From positions 496,001-560,000 of the forward strand of contig NRSV01000005.1 in assembly GCA_002286855.1 (NCBI GenBank): a stretch of DNA of 64,000 nucleotides, written 5' to 3'. This DNA comes from Bipolaris cookei. Taxonomy: Eukaryota > Ascomycota > Dothideomycetes > Pleosporales > Pleosporaceae. This document shows, one piece after another, positions 33,377 to 45,348 of this stretch; position 1 is the stretch's first letter; every line of letters starts with the position of its first letter. The notes below the pieces were generated by a model. It did not search any database and was not told the DNA's origin. It saw only the letters and a list, made by a program, of their open reading frames with translations. The position numbers and the translations under genes were made by a program.

Positions 33377-33795
33377 ACGTCAACTATAGAGTTATGAGTG
33401 AATTGGAAGAAACTAATGGAACATGATAGGTAGCAAAGCTCTTCGCCGACTCCTCCACAATCGCCATAACTTCGTTTATCTCGCCTTACAAAGCCGATCG
33501 CGAGCAAGCTCGCGCCCTGCACGCTGCCACCTCAGACGCTTCCGAATCGCCCCTTGCTTTCATCGAAGTTTATGTCGATATCCCGCTTGAAGTGGCTGAA
33601 GCGCGCGATCCAAAGGGTCTGTATAAGAAGGCGCGTGAGGGCAAGATTCCAGAGTTTACGGGCGTGAGTGCGCCATATGAGGCGCCTGAGGCTCCCGAGA
33701 TTCACATAAGGAGTGATCAGAAGAGTGTGGAGGAGAGTGTGGTGGAGATTGTGGAGTATTTGAAGGGGAAGGGGTTGTTGGACGTGGTGCAGTAA
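32924..33795 (+). CDS. met14: Adenylyl-sulfate (APS) kinase
   Basis: Phosphorylates adenosine 5'-phosphosulfate with ATP to PAPS, the second step of sulfate assimilation toward cysteine and methionine. Three exons: 32924-32931 (8 nt, encoding only Met-Ala and part of Thr), 33027-33279 and 33430-33795; introns are 95 and 150 bp; 208 residues, the family's normal length. P-loop GLSASGKS at residues 31-38, the substrate segment DGDNVRFGLNKDLGFS, and the ENIRRIAEVAKLFADSS region are intact. Intron 2 contains an AAC microsatellite of about 23 units. Opposite-strand frames there encode runs of Cys or Val and are artefacts. Confidence 0.96.
33309..33377. repeat. AAC trinucleotide microsatellite in APS kinase intron 2
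   Basis: About 23 uninterrupted AAC/CAA units within the intron between exons 2 and 3. Length changes would alter intron size but not the protein. Confidence 0.95.
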
Positions 33796-36700
33796 GGGTG
33801 TGGGCTTGGGGGGAAGGGGATGAGGGATCTGAGGGGTATAGCATGCTGGTATATGAGAGATGGGTCTTTTTTTCTAAGGACTAGGTACGGGATTGGGTAT
33901 AGGAATATACACATAGGAGGAGGTGGAATGATTGCAATGAAACATGTATGATTTCTCCTTGGACGCAATTCGAATCTACATGCACTCATACCAATATTCT
34001 CTCTTTCTTTTTCTTCTTTCGTCCTTGAGAAAGAGTCCGTTTACCTTGCCTAACTCGACGATACTCAGACCTATACAACACCACCTGAAACAGAAAGTAC
34101 ATGGGACCCATCCCTCTCCTTCCCTAACCCTAGCCTTTCACAACTCACAGATCCCACTCTACAAACCCATCCCAGCGTTCTCCCGCTTCCACCCTCACCC
34201 TGCTATCTCGTACACATACCTACCTTCCTGCTCTTTCCCCGTATCAGAAACCTTATCCCCATTTCTCCCTACATAAAAACCTCCCCATCAACCCACCCGC
34301 ATCTCACATTCTCCGCATTCTACACCTCGCACCCTCGCTTACAAGGTTCAAAGTAGTATCATCGTACAACCCCATGTTGTTGTCTTCGTGTCCCCTGCAC
34401 ACACACACCCCCCTCCCCTCTCAAACGCACAGGAACCCGAACGATTGTTGGGACATATCCGCGCGTCTCTTATACGTTTACATCACCAATTGGACGAACG
34501 TGCTCACTTACCCCTTGTTACCCTGTTTGTATTGAGGAGTGTTATAAGGCAAGGAAGGGGAGAGTATAAAGTGGGCCTGTCTTGTCTGGTTTGGTTTGTT
34601 GGTTTGTTTGTTGGTTAGTGTAAGAGTGGAGAACGGTGCTTGCGTAGTATACTACAAGATGTAAGAGAGGGAGCGGTGCTTGTTACTTAGTTGTAAGGTG
34701 TGATGATTTAGTTACTTGTGACAGGACGTAGCGCAAGGTCCTGGGATTAGCATTCTACATACATATGTAGATAACTCTAACATTGTGTAAGACGAATTAG
34801 ATTGCTCTGTTTCTTCTTGTGGTTAGAAACAGCAGAAGCAAAGGCCTCTTGTAAACTGTTCTTTCAGATGAACCCTCAAAAAAAAAGTGGTATGTATCGT
34901 TCTGCTTCAGCCAAAAAAAATTTCAAGTATTCTTCTTTCTCGGCGCATTTCCAAATGCCGAGGACTTTTTTTTGATCGTTCTTCATGTCCAGTGAGATTG
35001 GAATGGGGATGAACCTAGGAAAGAAAAAAATAATCCGTAACAACAAGAAAATACGAAGTCTCGTATGACATATCGAACAACATATGTGCGCTGATAAGAT
35101 GGAAAGGTTTTTTTGGTATGACAGATAGTTTCATGCGCAGGAAAGAAAAAAAAACGTCGCTAACGGCCCCTTGCATGGATTCTATAGGCATCATAACAAT
35201 TACCTCGGTTGAGTGGACGTTCAGCTGCAATAACGAGTCGGAGTATTAAACGGTTGTGGTTCCGATGGCTTACATGTCGCCATGAAGAAAGCGGGGGCCG
35301 TGGCGCATCTTGATACATGGTTAAAGTAACGTCTACTTGTCACGTTTCCTGGGGGGGGGGGGAAGGTCCGGATAGCCAAACAACAAGGGTATGATTTGCG
35401 ATGCGGCGTAGTACTCTGGCTAGTCGCGATCGGGGAAAGGGAAATGGCGCCGCAAACTACAAGCGGATGCGCGCGCTGCAAGCATCTCTAACTATCGACC
35501 AAATGAAGAGAGGGGAGAGAGAGAAAAAAGTGGGAATACCCAGTACATAAGAGCGACGTATTAAGATCGCCAAATATATTGGCAGGTGATGGTTCTGAAG
35601 ACAATACAAACAACCGTTTGTTTGCATCCGGACCTTACTTTCCTGATTCGATCTCTTATTGATGGGAACTTCGTATGTGTATAGTGGTATTATCTCCGAA
35701 AAGCCTGATATGAGGGGGGACCTTGTCCTGTCGGAGCGAAAAGTAAAACAACCCAGAACCAAGTAGGTTACTGAACGATGAAAGTTAGGGGACTTGGCAA
35801 ATTAGCAGACTACTACCGGGAGTTTTTTTTTGTGCGCAACGTGTTTCGCAAGATAAAGGGTAGGCAAAGACATTGCTTGCGTTTCGATCATAGACCCATC
35901 TTGGATAGCGGATGGTACTCTAGAGTGGCATGTAAAATATTGAGGCTGACTATGAAGAAAGAATGCGCGCGTATGGATGTCTGTGACTGAGAAGAAAGCC
36001 GAGTAGGATAAGTCTTGTTTGTTTTGACGACTTCCCTGCTGAGAGTGCAACCCACCCCCCACATACACACAGTCTCCTCTTGATCCGCTTCGCACATTCA
36101 ATAGTCATGACTTTTATCTGCTCTTCCGTGCGCCGCGACCAGGGTGGCAAATCCATACACGGATGCAGGTAAGTCATGTACGCAATTGTTTGGCATAGAT
36201 TAAGGGTTTGGAGAGTCAGTTGAGATTTATTGCCTCCGAGACAGTCTGGGGGGGGTTTAACGAAAAGTGGAGCGTGCGTAGTACGCTTGCGGCAACCACG
36301 AGGCCTTGGGTCGGTACCGGCACGTCCGCCTCCCCACCAGAGACGGACAAGAAAAGGGTAAGGAGACGGGCGCTGGACGCTTAGAGATGGGCTTGCATGA
36401 GCACACGTCACGAAAACGGAAGTAGGGAAGAAAAGAGATGCTTATGCATGGAGAAAGAGTATTACTGCATAGCGAAAAAGCAATAAGGTACCGCATAGTC
36501 GAAACGTCGGGGCCGTTAAGTGTGACGCCCTTGCAATGTGACGTGACGGAGCGGGAGGCAAGTCCGCGTGTTGGGCGTCTTGCGTGACTAGTGAGAAAAA
36601 AGCAACAAAGCGGACGCCTGGGCCGCGAGTGTAGTCCAGCAGTGGGGTATCCTGAGCAACACGCCGTGATGCAAGGAAGACCCTGGTCAGGTGCCGGTGG

Positions 36701-36920
36701 ATTGTTTTTGGAGGGTGTAGGTGTGCGCCGAATGCGCATAATGGACTTGATCCATGAGGGTGTAGACATGTCAACTCAACCATGATGAGCAAAAAAAAGA
36801 ACACCTTGGTTTCTTCAAGCAAGACCTTGATTGATGATTGTAACGGGGATCAGACGCTTCCATGATGTAACGAGTAGCCTTTGTTTTAACCAAGCATGAA
36901 TGTGATTGGATCATTTACAA
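33796..36920. other. 3.1-kb region without recognisable gene
   Basis: This lies between the 3' ends of the APS kinase and bcd1 genes. It is C/T-rich near 34020-34450, A/T-rich near 34800-35150, and contains a run of 12 G at 35351-35362. Many short frames occur on both strands (largest about 170 codons at 36257-36769, minus) without domains or consistent composition. No tRNA, TIR or transposase fragment seen. Confidence 0.55.
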
Positions 36921-38394
36921 TCACAAGCCTCCGCCGAGATCTTGCTTGAGCACATCCAGGATCTTCTTGCTGTCAACTTCCTCTTCAGCATTGCCTATTC
37001 TATTCTTGAACATCCCATCCTCGCCTTCCTTCAGTCTCTTTAGAATCTCCGGATCAAGTTCTCCCATCAACTCGTCAAACTCCTTTTGTTGCTCACCTTC
37101 CAGCTCGGCGTACTCTTCCTGTAGCATAAACTCCTCTTTGGGTAACTCATCCATATCTGCAGGGAACACATGTATAGTTGGGAACTCGAGAATGGTCTGG
37201 CCATGTAGACTTTCAGCAAGTGTACACGAGGAATCAAGTGGTATGAGTACGTGGCGGCTCGTGCTCGTGCGAGGTTTTAGTAGAAAAGACCTGGGTTGCC
37301 CGCCAGGCCCAATGGAGTGGGCGCTTGGCTCATCATGGTCAATATCACTAGGGTGTCTGTCTGCCACGTCCGCTTCTCTTTTGGAGGTTTGTCCTTTTTC
37401 TGACCGAGGAGGGGTTGCTCCTCCGCGGACAGATGAGACGGGTTCCGACTGTGCGTCGCTGATCGGAACATCCACGTGGATTTGTTGGAGTGGTTGGTCT
37501 TGATCCTCTGCAACGGGCGCGACATGTTGATGTGACTGGTTTGATTCAAGAATGGTAGTAGCAGGAGTCTCAGTGTTGAGCTTCCGTTTCTTGCTTTTGC
37601 TATTGGCGCCATGGTGGGTAAAGGGCTGAGCATCTTTTATCTGTTGTACCGACGAGGTCTGAGTAAGCACACGCGCCTTGGACGCACCATCTATCCACTC
37701 AACTGTCCAGACGATATTGCGAGAAGCTTTTCTGGGGATACAGATCAGTAGTGTTACGGGCATGCGAAGTTTAGCCGGAGGCGACTAACTTTGTGGCTGA
37801 CATGTGCGACTTGTTCTCCCTTTGTCTGCTCAAACCCTGGGGCGCCCGGATGATGTTGACGCCCGCAGCAGCCTCGAGTTTAGCATAGGGCACACCAGCG
37901 CGCTGGCGATTTGACAGACCCTCGGAGGAGGCGGCGGCGGCGGCGGTAGCAGAGGCATGGGCGGCAGCCTTATCGGCTCTGTTAAGATTCCGCTCTATTC
38001 CGGAGAGGAAGTTGAAGTCATGGTCAATGCCGGCAGGTGTTAGCAGCTGTGACTTTTTGACAAATTTGGTGGGATCACGTTTGCCAGAACACTGGGCCCA
38101 TTGCTGGTGTCGCTTGTAGCACGGCAGTGAGCATGTGCGTGCACTGCAACCGGGACAGCGGTATTTGAATTTGGTGGTATTGCTACAGGGAAGGGTCAGC
38201 AGTGAATTACCAGGGCCGGCCGTGCATAGCGGGCGACTGTGACGGGAACAAAGTGCAGCGGTGATTGGGGCGGGTGGCCAAGCATTCTAGAGCGTTTCCC
38301 GTTGAGCATCAGCGCTATTGAGGGAGGGAATCATCACAACGTACCAAACGCTGCACAGCTCGTTGAGCAGCGGTGCACTCGAGGTGTTGTCCAT
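36921..38394 (-). CDS. bcd1: Box C/D snoRNP assembly factor Bcd1 (HIT zinc finger)
   Basis: Three exons (38394-38345, 38182-37790, 37731-36921) encode 417 residues; introns are 162 and 58 bp. A HIT-type zinc finger at the N-terminus has ligands C14, C17, C26, C29, C34, C38, H42 and C48; the codon for C17 spans intron 1, which supports that splice. The next segment, QLLTPAGIDHDFNFLSGIER, is the conserved region after the finger in Bcd1. A Bcd1-type core follows (ASRNIVWTVEWID), then a long Ser/Gln-rich linker, then a segment with RHVLIPLDSSCTLAESLHG and an acidic helical tail. The protein helps assemble box C/D snoRNPs in the nucleus. Confidence 0.93.
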
Positions 38395-39020
38395 TTCTGG
38401 GGGAAGGGATTACAAGCAATAGCAGGTGGCGGAAGGGAGCAGGGAAGGTATGGCGGGAGAGCGAAAGTGGCGTGCTGAGAAGATGGAGTGTGATGCCGTG
38501 GTGCAGACGCAGAGACGCAGAGCACGCGGAAGTCGCGATACGGCAGTGATGGTGCCAAGGCCAGATGAAAGTGTAGCCAATGGGAGGCGGGCGATGGGGC
38601 AGCTCGCAATTTTACACCTCTGCTACTGCGAGTAGTTGATGGACGACGATGCGACGGGTCCATGGAGGCGCAGATTGGCGCCGGTTAGTGTAGGCCGACA
38701 GAGTTTGCATCTTGGGCCGAGGGAACTGCGACAGGAGACTTGCAATCTAGCGCAGCGCAACAGCTTCCTAGATTACGTATCTATCACGAGGCGATACGTG
38801 GACAGGTTATAGGGAGGATATTGTGCGCAGAAATGGTCTCCTGGGCCGAACTATAGGGATGCGGACCAGGAACCCTCTTGCTGGCGCATCGGAGCATTCC
38901 CCACGCCTGCGCCCAATACTTAGGCTGCCAGGCCCACCTGGCTGCTGATCATACATGGCATGCAGTCGCGACGACAGGCACTGCGACACTGACACTGCGA
39001 CGGCGAGGGCAACCGTCATG

Positions 39021-39090
39021 CGCTGCACTGTACTGCGCTGCGCTGCACTGTACTGCGCTGCGCTGCACTGCACTGCACTGCACTGCTCTG
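39021..39090. repeat. Tandem repeat, 20-bp unit degrading to CACTG units
   Basis: Two perfect 20-bp copies (CGCTGCACTGTACTGCGCTG at 39021-39040 and 39041-39060), then a shorter CGCTGCACTG/CACTG ladder to 39090. Confidence 0.9.
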
Positions 39091-39475
39091 GCGGCCTGTT
39101 GGTTGCCAATAGACGGCCGAGGGCCAGCGTTTCAGTGAGGGCGCAGATCCAGGCCGGCTTACACCAACGAGAGCAGCAACAGCGCTGGTGCACAAAAGGC
39201 GTGTCAGCGGCGGGCTTGGATCGGAGTGTGGAGCCGATGCAGATGCAACGCGTGCGCAAAGGGCCGGCAGGACGCGATTGTCATGTAGTGTGTGTATGTA
39301 CCAACAGTGTACACAGTGAGTAAGCATGTCGGCCTGTATACCCACTGGGCAGCAAGTAGCCAGCCATAGCAATAGCAGCCATAATGTGCCAGTCCAGCGC
39401 GTCAAGGGGCATGGACAGGCTGCAGGTGCGGGAACAGGGCTCATGCACGCCACGGCGACGTGTGCACACTGCAGC

Positions 39476-39525
39476 TGTCTACGCCTGTCTACGCCTGTCT
39501 ACGCCTGTCTACGCTTGTCTGCGCC
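39476..39525. repeat. Tandem repeat, 10-bp unit, five copies
   Basis: Unit TGTCTACGCC, three perfect copies followed by two with one substitution each. Confidence 0.92.
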
Positions 39526-40392
39526 TGTCGTGCACAAGACGCACGCCTGATTCGAATCTGGCCCAAATCGGCATCCAGCACAAGGCCGCTCGACACTGCA
39601 CACTATTCTTGCCACCACCCGACCCTTCGCTGCTGCCATCCCTGGACGGCCCGAGTCACGATGGGCACTGCCCCGAGGAGGATGTGGGCGGCCAAGAGGG
39701 CGCCGCAATGCTGCTCCCCGTCCTCGCTGTCCGGTCCTGTCCACTGCGCCCCCACCACCTCCCTCGCACTCGTCGTCCTCATCAACACCACGATAGTGCT
39801 CTAGTGCGTACAATGCTCTTGTGCAGCCCAGCGTCAAAATTGGATGGCGGCCCTTGCACCCGTTGCCGCCGGCGTCTCTCGTGAAAACAGGCCAGCCGTT
39901 AATCCCACGACCTCCCGCCCCTGACAGCAGGCTGGCTCGTGCCCCGAGCGGCCCTGCGCCAGGCAGGGATTAAGCTTCTTTCATTTCCTCCAACCGACGC
40001 TTGCCAAAGCCACCCATGTCTAGTTCTCGCGTCCCTCCTACCCCAGCATCCAGTCCGCGCGCCTTGCCAGGCCGTCCCCAAAAGCCATGCTTCCCCCTGG
40101 CTGCCACCCTCCTCTGCTACCCGCAGCAAGCTGGTTTTGAGCTCACAATCCATCGGTCGCGTAAAGCTGCTCCACGCCTCCGCCCTCGCTCACTCAACCC
40201 AGTCTCTCTCGTCTTCGCCCGGCTTGCTGCTGCTCTGCGGTTTCAACTGGCGCAATCTCCCCAATGTGTTCATCCTAGTCCTCACTGTCATTATAGCACT
40301 ACTACACTGGTCCCCATCTACAACCACTCCCTCCTTCTCCCTCTTCATTGTCCCACGCCCAACTCGATCGGACCCCCCTCCAACTTCTCACA

Positions 40393-43332
40393 ATGGCTCC
40401 TTCTCTGAGCCTGCGCCCTCGCACCGGCGCCAGCGAGCGTCCCCCAACCAGAGATAATGCCGACCACAGCCTCATCATCCCCAGCCGGACCTCATCTCTC
40501 CACTCGAGAATCACCCAGCCGCTCCCCTCGACCTTGAACGTCAAGCAGGGCGCTAGAAGCCCCAAGACGCTTACCCATGCCTACATGGTTTGTGGTGTTG
40601 GCCGAGAGCCCTCGCAATGGGTCAAGGCTCCCGCTCCCGCCCAGGGCAAGATTGGCCACATGAAGGGTGCTGTTGGAACTTTCTGGCTGCCCGAGATCTT
40701 GGGAAGCAGCCCCAGGCTCGAGCAGGACAACGAGATTGCCAGGTCTCTGCACTCTGCCATGCGGGTATGTTTGCAAATGCAAATGCCTCACGATACCCAT
40801 TGTCACTTCAGTCTGCTAATCCACATCGCAGGCATGCTTCCCTCACGATGTCGAGATTTGCACTGGCAGAAGCCAGCCCCACTGCGTACACCACTCGTTC
40901 GTTCTGCAGCAGGATTCCTCCCACACTCTGTATGGTATTGCGCTCCGTGTCTGGTCGCGCGCCGACGAGAAGAGGGCCGAGACCATTCGCGACCTGCGAA
41001 AGCGAATCGAGCCCGACTTCTACGACAACCCAGAGGAGACTTACTGGATCCCCTACTGCCTCAGCTTTCTCTCTCGCTATCCCTTGTACAACTTGCTCGG
41101 CGACTACCTTCGTGGTATGTGGATTCACTGGAACAAGGCCACCAACCTGTTTCACGCTGAGGAAGTATCTCGCATCCTCAGTTTCCCTGCTCCACGTTTG
41201 AACGACTTGGTCCGCATCGACATGAAGGACTACGCCCTGTGCTACCAATTCCCCTCATCGCCTACCGGCTTCCAGAATTTTGCCATGTGGCCCCTCTTCA
41301 CCTGCCTGTCCATTCCCAACATTGTGGGCGTCATCGAGGCCGCCTTGTCACCAACCCGACGCATCATCTTCACGAGCCACTACCCTGCCATGCTCACCGT
41401 CGCAGCCGAGACCGTGCGCTTTTGCGTAAGGGTGTACGAATGGAGCGGTCTGTATGTGCCCGTAGTTCATGCGCGTCACGTCAAGGATTTGGTACAGGAG
41501 CCGGGCCCGTACATCCTTGGTGTCACCTCGGAATGTCGTTCGCTCTTCACAGCCCCAACCGATGCTCTGGTTGTCGATCTAGATCGCAACTTTGTCCTTA
41601 CATCAAGCCCCCCAACCGCTCTTTCGGCTGGTCAAAGGACCAAGATGATTACTCGCTTGACCCAGGCTCTCAATGGCGAGGTCGCACCAACAGGTGTGCC
41701 ACAGCATCTGCGATCAGCATACGGTGGTGGTAAGCTCATCCCCGCTGGCCAGATTATCGTCATGCGTGGCGAGGTTGAGAGCATCCAAGATCCCGACTGG
41801 TGGTCTCAGGATTCTGTCATGTCCGTCATGGACCACGTATGTGAGAAGCTTGTAAGTACTCAACCATTCAACGCTCTCCCACTTGTATCTAACACTACGA
41901 CCAGGGCCGAAACACCGGAGTCAAGGCAATCTTTGGCGGTTCTGTCAAGAAACCACTCATGACCAAGGTCTCTATGCGTCATTTGAACGAGATTGTGCGC
42001 GAGCGCAACCAATATTCACGTGACGCTCAAGAGGCCTGGACCGACTTTATTAACCTCAAGCAACGCATGGACAGCGAGCTGGGCAAGGTCACCAAGCGAA
42101 ACAACTTCTTGGTCGAGGAGCTTGAGAGCTGGAAGCAGCAATTCCTCAAGTTCCAGGCTTTTGCTGAGCAGCTTACCAAGGAGACCCAGGATCTCAAGGT
42201 CAAGATTGAAAACCACAAGCGTGAAAACCGCCGTCTCACCGGCCTCATCGATCAGCAAAAGGACGATGCTGCCAGACTCACTGTCCGCCTCTCTGGTACT
42301 GAGAAGCAGCGTGACGATGCTCTCGAGGCACTCGTCCTCCAGCAGGAGATCGCCGAGGAGCTCGAGCGTGAGAGGAAGAAGAACAAGAAGGAGCTCAGCG
42401 CTCTTCAGCACACCAACTCTGCTATCCTCCGCCAACGCGACGAGGCACAACGTGTTGTGCTTCATCTCCGTGCTCTCATCGAGGGCCAGACCCACCACAT
42501 GGAGCACATTGTCAAGTCCCTCAACCATGACGACATGTCAAACTACATGGAAGCTGGCTTCGATGATGTTCCTGAAGAGGACGAGGAGGACCATTTCCAG
42601 GGTGCCGAGACCAAGTCTCAGGCACCTACCCACCATTCTATCAAGGACAAGTCTGAGGTTGGTACCATCCGTGGTGTAGCTGGTGTCGACAGCCGCCAAG
42701 AGTCAAGAGCAAGCACTGCTCAAGGCAAGCACCTCGAGGGCGAAGATGTCTCACCAGATATGGAGCACCGTCTCTTCAACAGTCCTGCACGCAACTCCAA
42801 GCGCTTCTCCAATCAGTCCATGGTCGATGTTGCTGACCGTGTCCTTCGAGACAAGACTGATGCTATCGCATACATCATCCGCAACATTTCTGAGCAATGC
42901 GCCGCAGCTGTAGAGGGCCTTCAACTCGCCCAGCGCGCTGATACTGAGGAAGACAACCACAGTGACCGTCGCAGCAGCGTCGGACAAATGTCGCACGGCG
43001 GTCGCACCCAATCCACAATTGGCAGCGAGTATGGTGACGAGGAGAGCATGCTCCGCCCCGGTCGCGGATCAAGCATCCCCCCAACCCCAGACCTAAGCCA
43101 CAGGTCCAGCACTTCCATGTCCATGGCCAGCGCCAGCACAACACCAGACCGGTCAAGCCTACAGCACCGATCTCACGATGTGCCTGTTGTGCCAACACGC
43201 ATCTTGGAAGACGATGATGATGTCGAAGGCAACGGTAACAACGACCTCCATGCTGACATGGTGCCTGTCTCCAAGTACGCACAGCCGCTTGGAAGGCCCA
43301 ACGGTGGTATTCGTCACATGTCGTCGCGTTAA
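40393..43332 (+). CDS. DENN-domain (AEX-3 type) protein, probable Rab GEF
   Basis: Three exons (40393-40764, 40832-41851, 41905-43332) encode 939 residues; introns are 67 and 53 bp. The N-terminal half has a tripartite DENN domain. The uDENN part is near residues 60-120 (KTLTHAYMVCGVGRE), then TLYGIALRVWSR. The cDENN core follows, with CLSIPNIVGVIEAALSPTRR, then IIFTSHYPAMLTVAAETVRF and PVVHARHVKDLVQEPGPYIL. A dDENN-like part contains ALVVDLDRN. After exon 2 a long coiled coil (about residues 480-640, rich in Glu, Lys, Gln) precedes a Ser-rich C-terminus. DENN proteins activate Rab GTPases in membrane traffic; the Rab partner is unknown. The start ATG follows a C/T-rich leader. Confidence 0.92.
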
Positions 43333-44633
43333 GTAAAGAGCATACAAGAGACAAGGACTCTCTTGGTGTTTTGAATACTTGTTATTTTTCCTTGTTTTTG
43401 GACAATCTTGATTTATCATTAGCGATCGAGACGAGATTAGCATTGATGCCCTTTTCCTATTCTTGAACTGGCGTTGGCGTCCTTTTCCTTGCTACTTTCT
43501 CCATGGATGGAGGCCTAGTGCCTTCACATCTCAAAGTTATTTTATTCTCCTTTTGCATCTTCTTTCGTTACTATCTTTGAGAGAAGCGTTTCTTTTCTCC
43601 ATCTTAACGAACCCGGAATGGGGGCTTATTCCTTATGTACGTTTTTATTTATCGCGACGAGTGAGTTAGCTGGATCACTCGTTTTTTAAACTCTATTTCT
43701 CTCATACCCTTCGGCGAAGAAGAGAGGGGGCAAGAGGAGAGCAAAACTCCCAGGGAGGAAATCAGGTTAAAGGTGGTAGGAATGGGTGTTGGGCTAGAAA
43801 AGAGGGAAAGGATGGTGATGGGGGGGTATAAGGAAAGGAGGAGCAGGGTCCATCTAGTACAAGGCGGAAAACTCGTCTGCAATAGTCAGTTGCCTTGGCC
43901 CACACCTTTTTGGTTTTTCTCATCATTGGCTTTGAATGAGCTGGTGTTTTGAGATTTTGTGGGGGTTGTTTGGCCTTGTGTATCTCTTTTTTCTTTTTTC
44001 CCTCTTGTTGTGTGGTCGTCGTCGTTGTTGGCTGTTGCTAGGAATAACATACCACCTTTTTCCTTGTGTCTTCAATTCAGACTTGTTTGATGTGTTTGTG
44101 TCTCTCTTATCTCTTTCTGTCGCTAAGTGAGGTGAATATTTCTCATCCTGATTCTTTTAATATCATAGTAATAGTACCCTTTTGTAAATTTTGTGGAAAA
44201 AAGTTTTTGCTTCACATGTTTCATTTCATGCCTCTTAGATTACAACACTGCAAGATAGTTAGAAAGACCAAGACTCGGATATAAAAAAAACGAGCCACAT
44301 CTAAACAAACAATTTTTTACAATAGAAATTTACATAGAAGCTATGTTTATCTACCACATATACGCATTCTACCGTACATGCGTCTTACTATCTAATCCTT
44401 ACCAGTTCATTTTCCCTCCCAATCTTATACAACAAAACAAACCCCACCACCTCACCATCACAACATACTCTATCCAAACGTACCCATTCCGTCCCCCCCC
44501 TCCCCCCTACAAACGTTTTTCTCTCAAAAAGCTGTTTCTCAAACACAATATCACTCATTATGAACACAGCTCCCCCTGCCGCATTTGATAGTATTTCCTT
44601 TGTTCCTGAGCCTAGCCTAGTGGCTTACGGTAG
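43333..44633. other. Intergenic region, no gene seen
   Basis: T-rich sequence after the DENN gene, likely its 3' UTR and spacer. Short hydrophobic frames arise from T/C-rich composition and are not considered genes. Confidence 0.5.
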
Positions 44634-44710
44634 GGGGAATGGCGTAGTGGTAAAGCGCCTGGAATACCTCTGTTCGCAGAAGTTGGAGGTTCGAATCCTC
44701 CTCCCTCATC
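44634..44710 (+). ncRNA. tRNA-like sequence with Pol III A and B boxes, atypical anticodon region
   Basis: The stretch contains a good A box (TGGCGTAGTGG), a D-arm (GGCG/CGCC stem) and a perfect T-arm with B box (GGAGG-TTCGAAT-CCTCC). The acceptor pairs only partly (AGGGGGA with TCCCTCA: six of seven, one of them G-U, outermost mismatched). Between the arms, where an anticodon stem-loop should be, the sequence instead forms a hairpin with a TTCG tetraloop (TCTG-TTCG-CAGA), and no seven-base loop with T33 can be drawn. Total length about 77 nt; a TTTT run follows at about 44715. It may be a decayed tRNA, a SINE fragment or another Pol III transcript. Not confident that it is functional. Confidence 0.4.
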
Positions 44711-45012
44711 GCCATTTTATGACTACCAACCATCCAAACAGCTCATATCCTACCTCGACGAATCCTCAGCAAAAACTCCACCGAACTCCCGCACCTTAAC
44801 GCTAGCCGCCGTGGTATATCCGGGCCCACACAAAAATACTTCCGAGACGAAAATACGCTATATGGTGCTACTACACTACTCTATGTTCAAACTCCGATAA
44901 CCCTTTTTTTCCCTACGAGGTTTTTTCAGGTTTTCAGAATTCACAGTTAGGATAGTAGGGGAAAAGGTGACAAAGAAGGTTTTAAGAAGAGACAGAAGGT
45001 CATCGATTGTAG

Positions 45013-45048
45013 TGTCTCTCTCTCTCTCTCTCTCTTTCTCTCTCCTCT
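45013..45048. repeat. TC dinucleotide microsatellite
   Basis: CT/TC repeat with one TTT interruption, upstream of the second transposon. Confidence 0.85.
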
Positions 45049-45180
45049 TACAGTCGTGCACGAACCAACACATCATAGTAGATGCCCAACCATTAAACAA
45101 GAAAGTAGAGGGAATAATATTGAACGGTGGTTGTGCCAAAATCTTACATAGCCCCGAGCGGCATATAGGCTATAATGGAA

Positions 45181-45181
45181 C

Positions 45182-45212
<31 letters not shown>
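45181..45212. repeat. AAT trinucleotide microsatellite, target of the transposon
   Basis: About ten AAT units directly abut the left inverted repeat; the array appears to resume after the right repeat at 47052. Confidence 0.9.
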
Positions 45213-45214
<2 letters not shown>

Positions 45215-45247
45215 GTCTGGGACGGACGAGTGACCGGATATGCCAAG
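45213..45247. repeat. Left terminal inverted repeat of pogo-like element B
   Basis: Matches the reverse complement of 47017-47051 at 32 of 35 positions. Confidence 0.92.
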
Positions 45248-45348
45248 ACCCCATCAACTTTGACTACTACACGCGATGTCTCAAACCAACAACGTACAAA
45301 ACTCTTCATAAGAATCTCAAATACAGCTTGTATTACTAACTATCCAAT

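Larger units (their letters stand above)
38395..40392. other. 2-kb intergenic region with tandem repeats and DENN-gene leader
   Basis: This lies between the divergent bcd1 and DENN-domain genes and must contain both promoters. Two tandem-repeat arrays occur at 39021-39090 and 39476-39525. The last 400 bp before 40393 are C/T-rich, as expected for a fungal leader. Several open frames of 110-170 codons owe their length to GC-rich repeat content; none shows a domain. Confidence 0.55.

Noticed and set aside
32974..33522. 182-codon minus-strand frame with a poly-Cys run
   Set aside because: Produced by the AAC microsatellite and antisense of the APS kinase exons.
36257..36769. 170-codon minus-strand frame in the gap before bcd1
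   Set aside because: No domain, no consistent composition, several overlapping frames of similar size; treated as non-coding.
40348..41160. 270-codon frame reading from the DENN gene start region through its first intron
   Set aside because: The first part is true coding sequence, but reading through the 67-bp intron leaves the DENN frame; splicing restores it.
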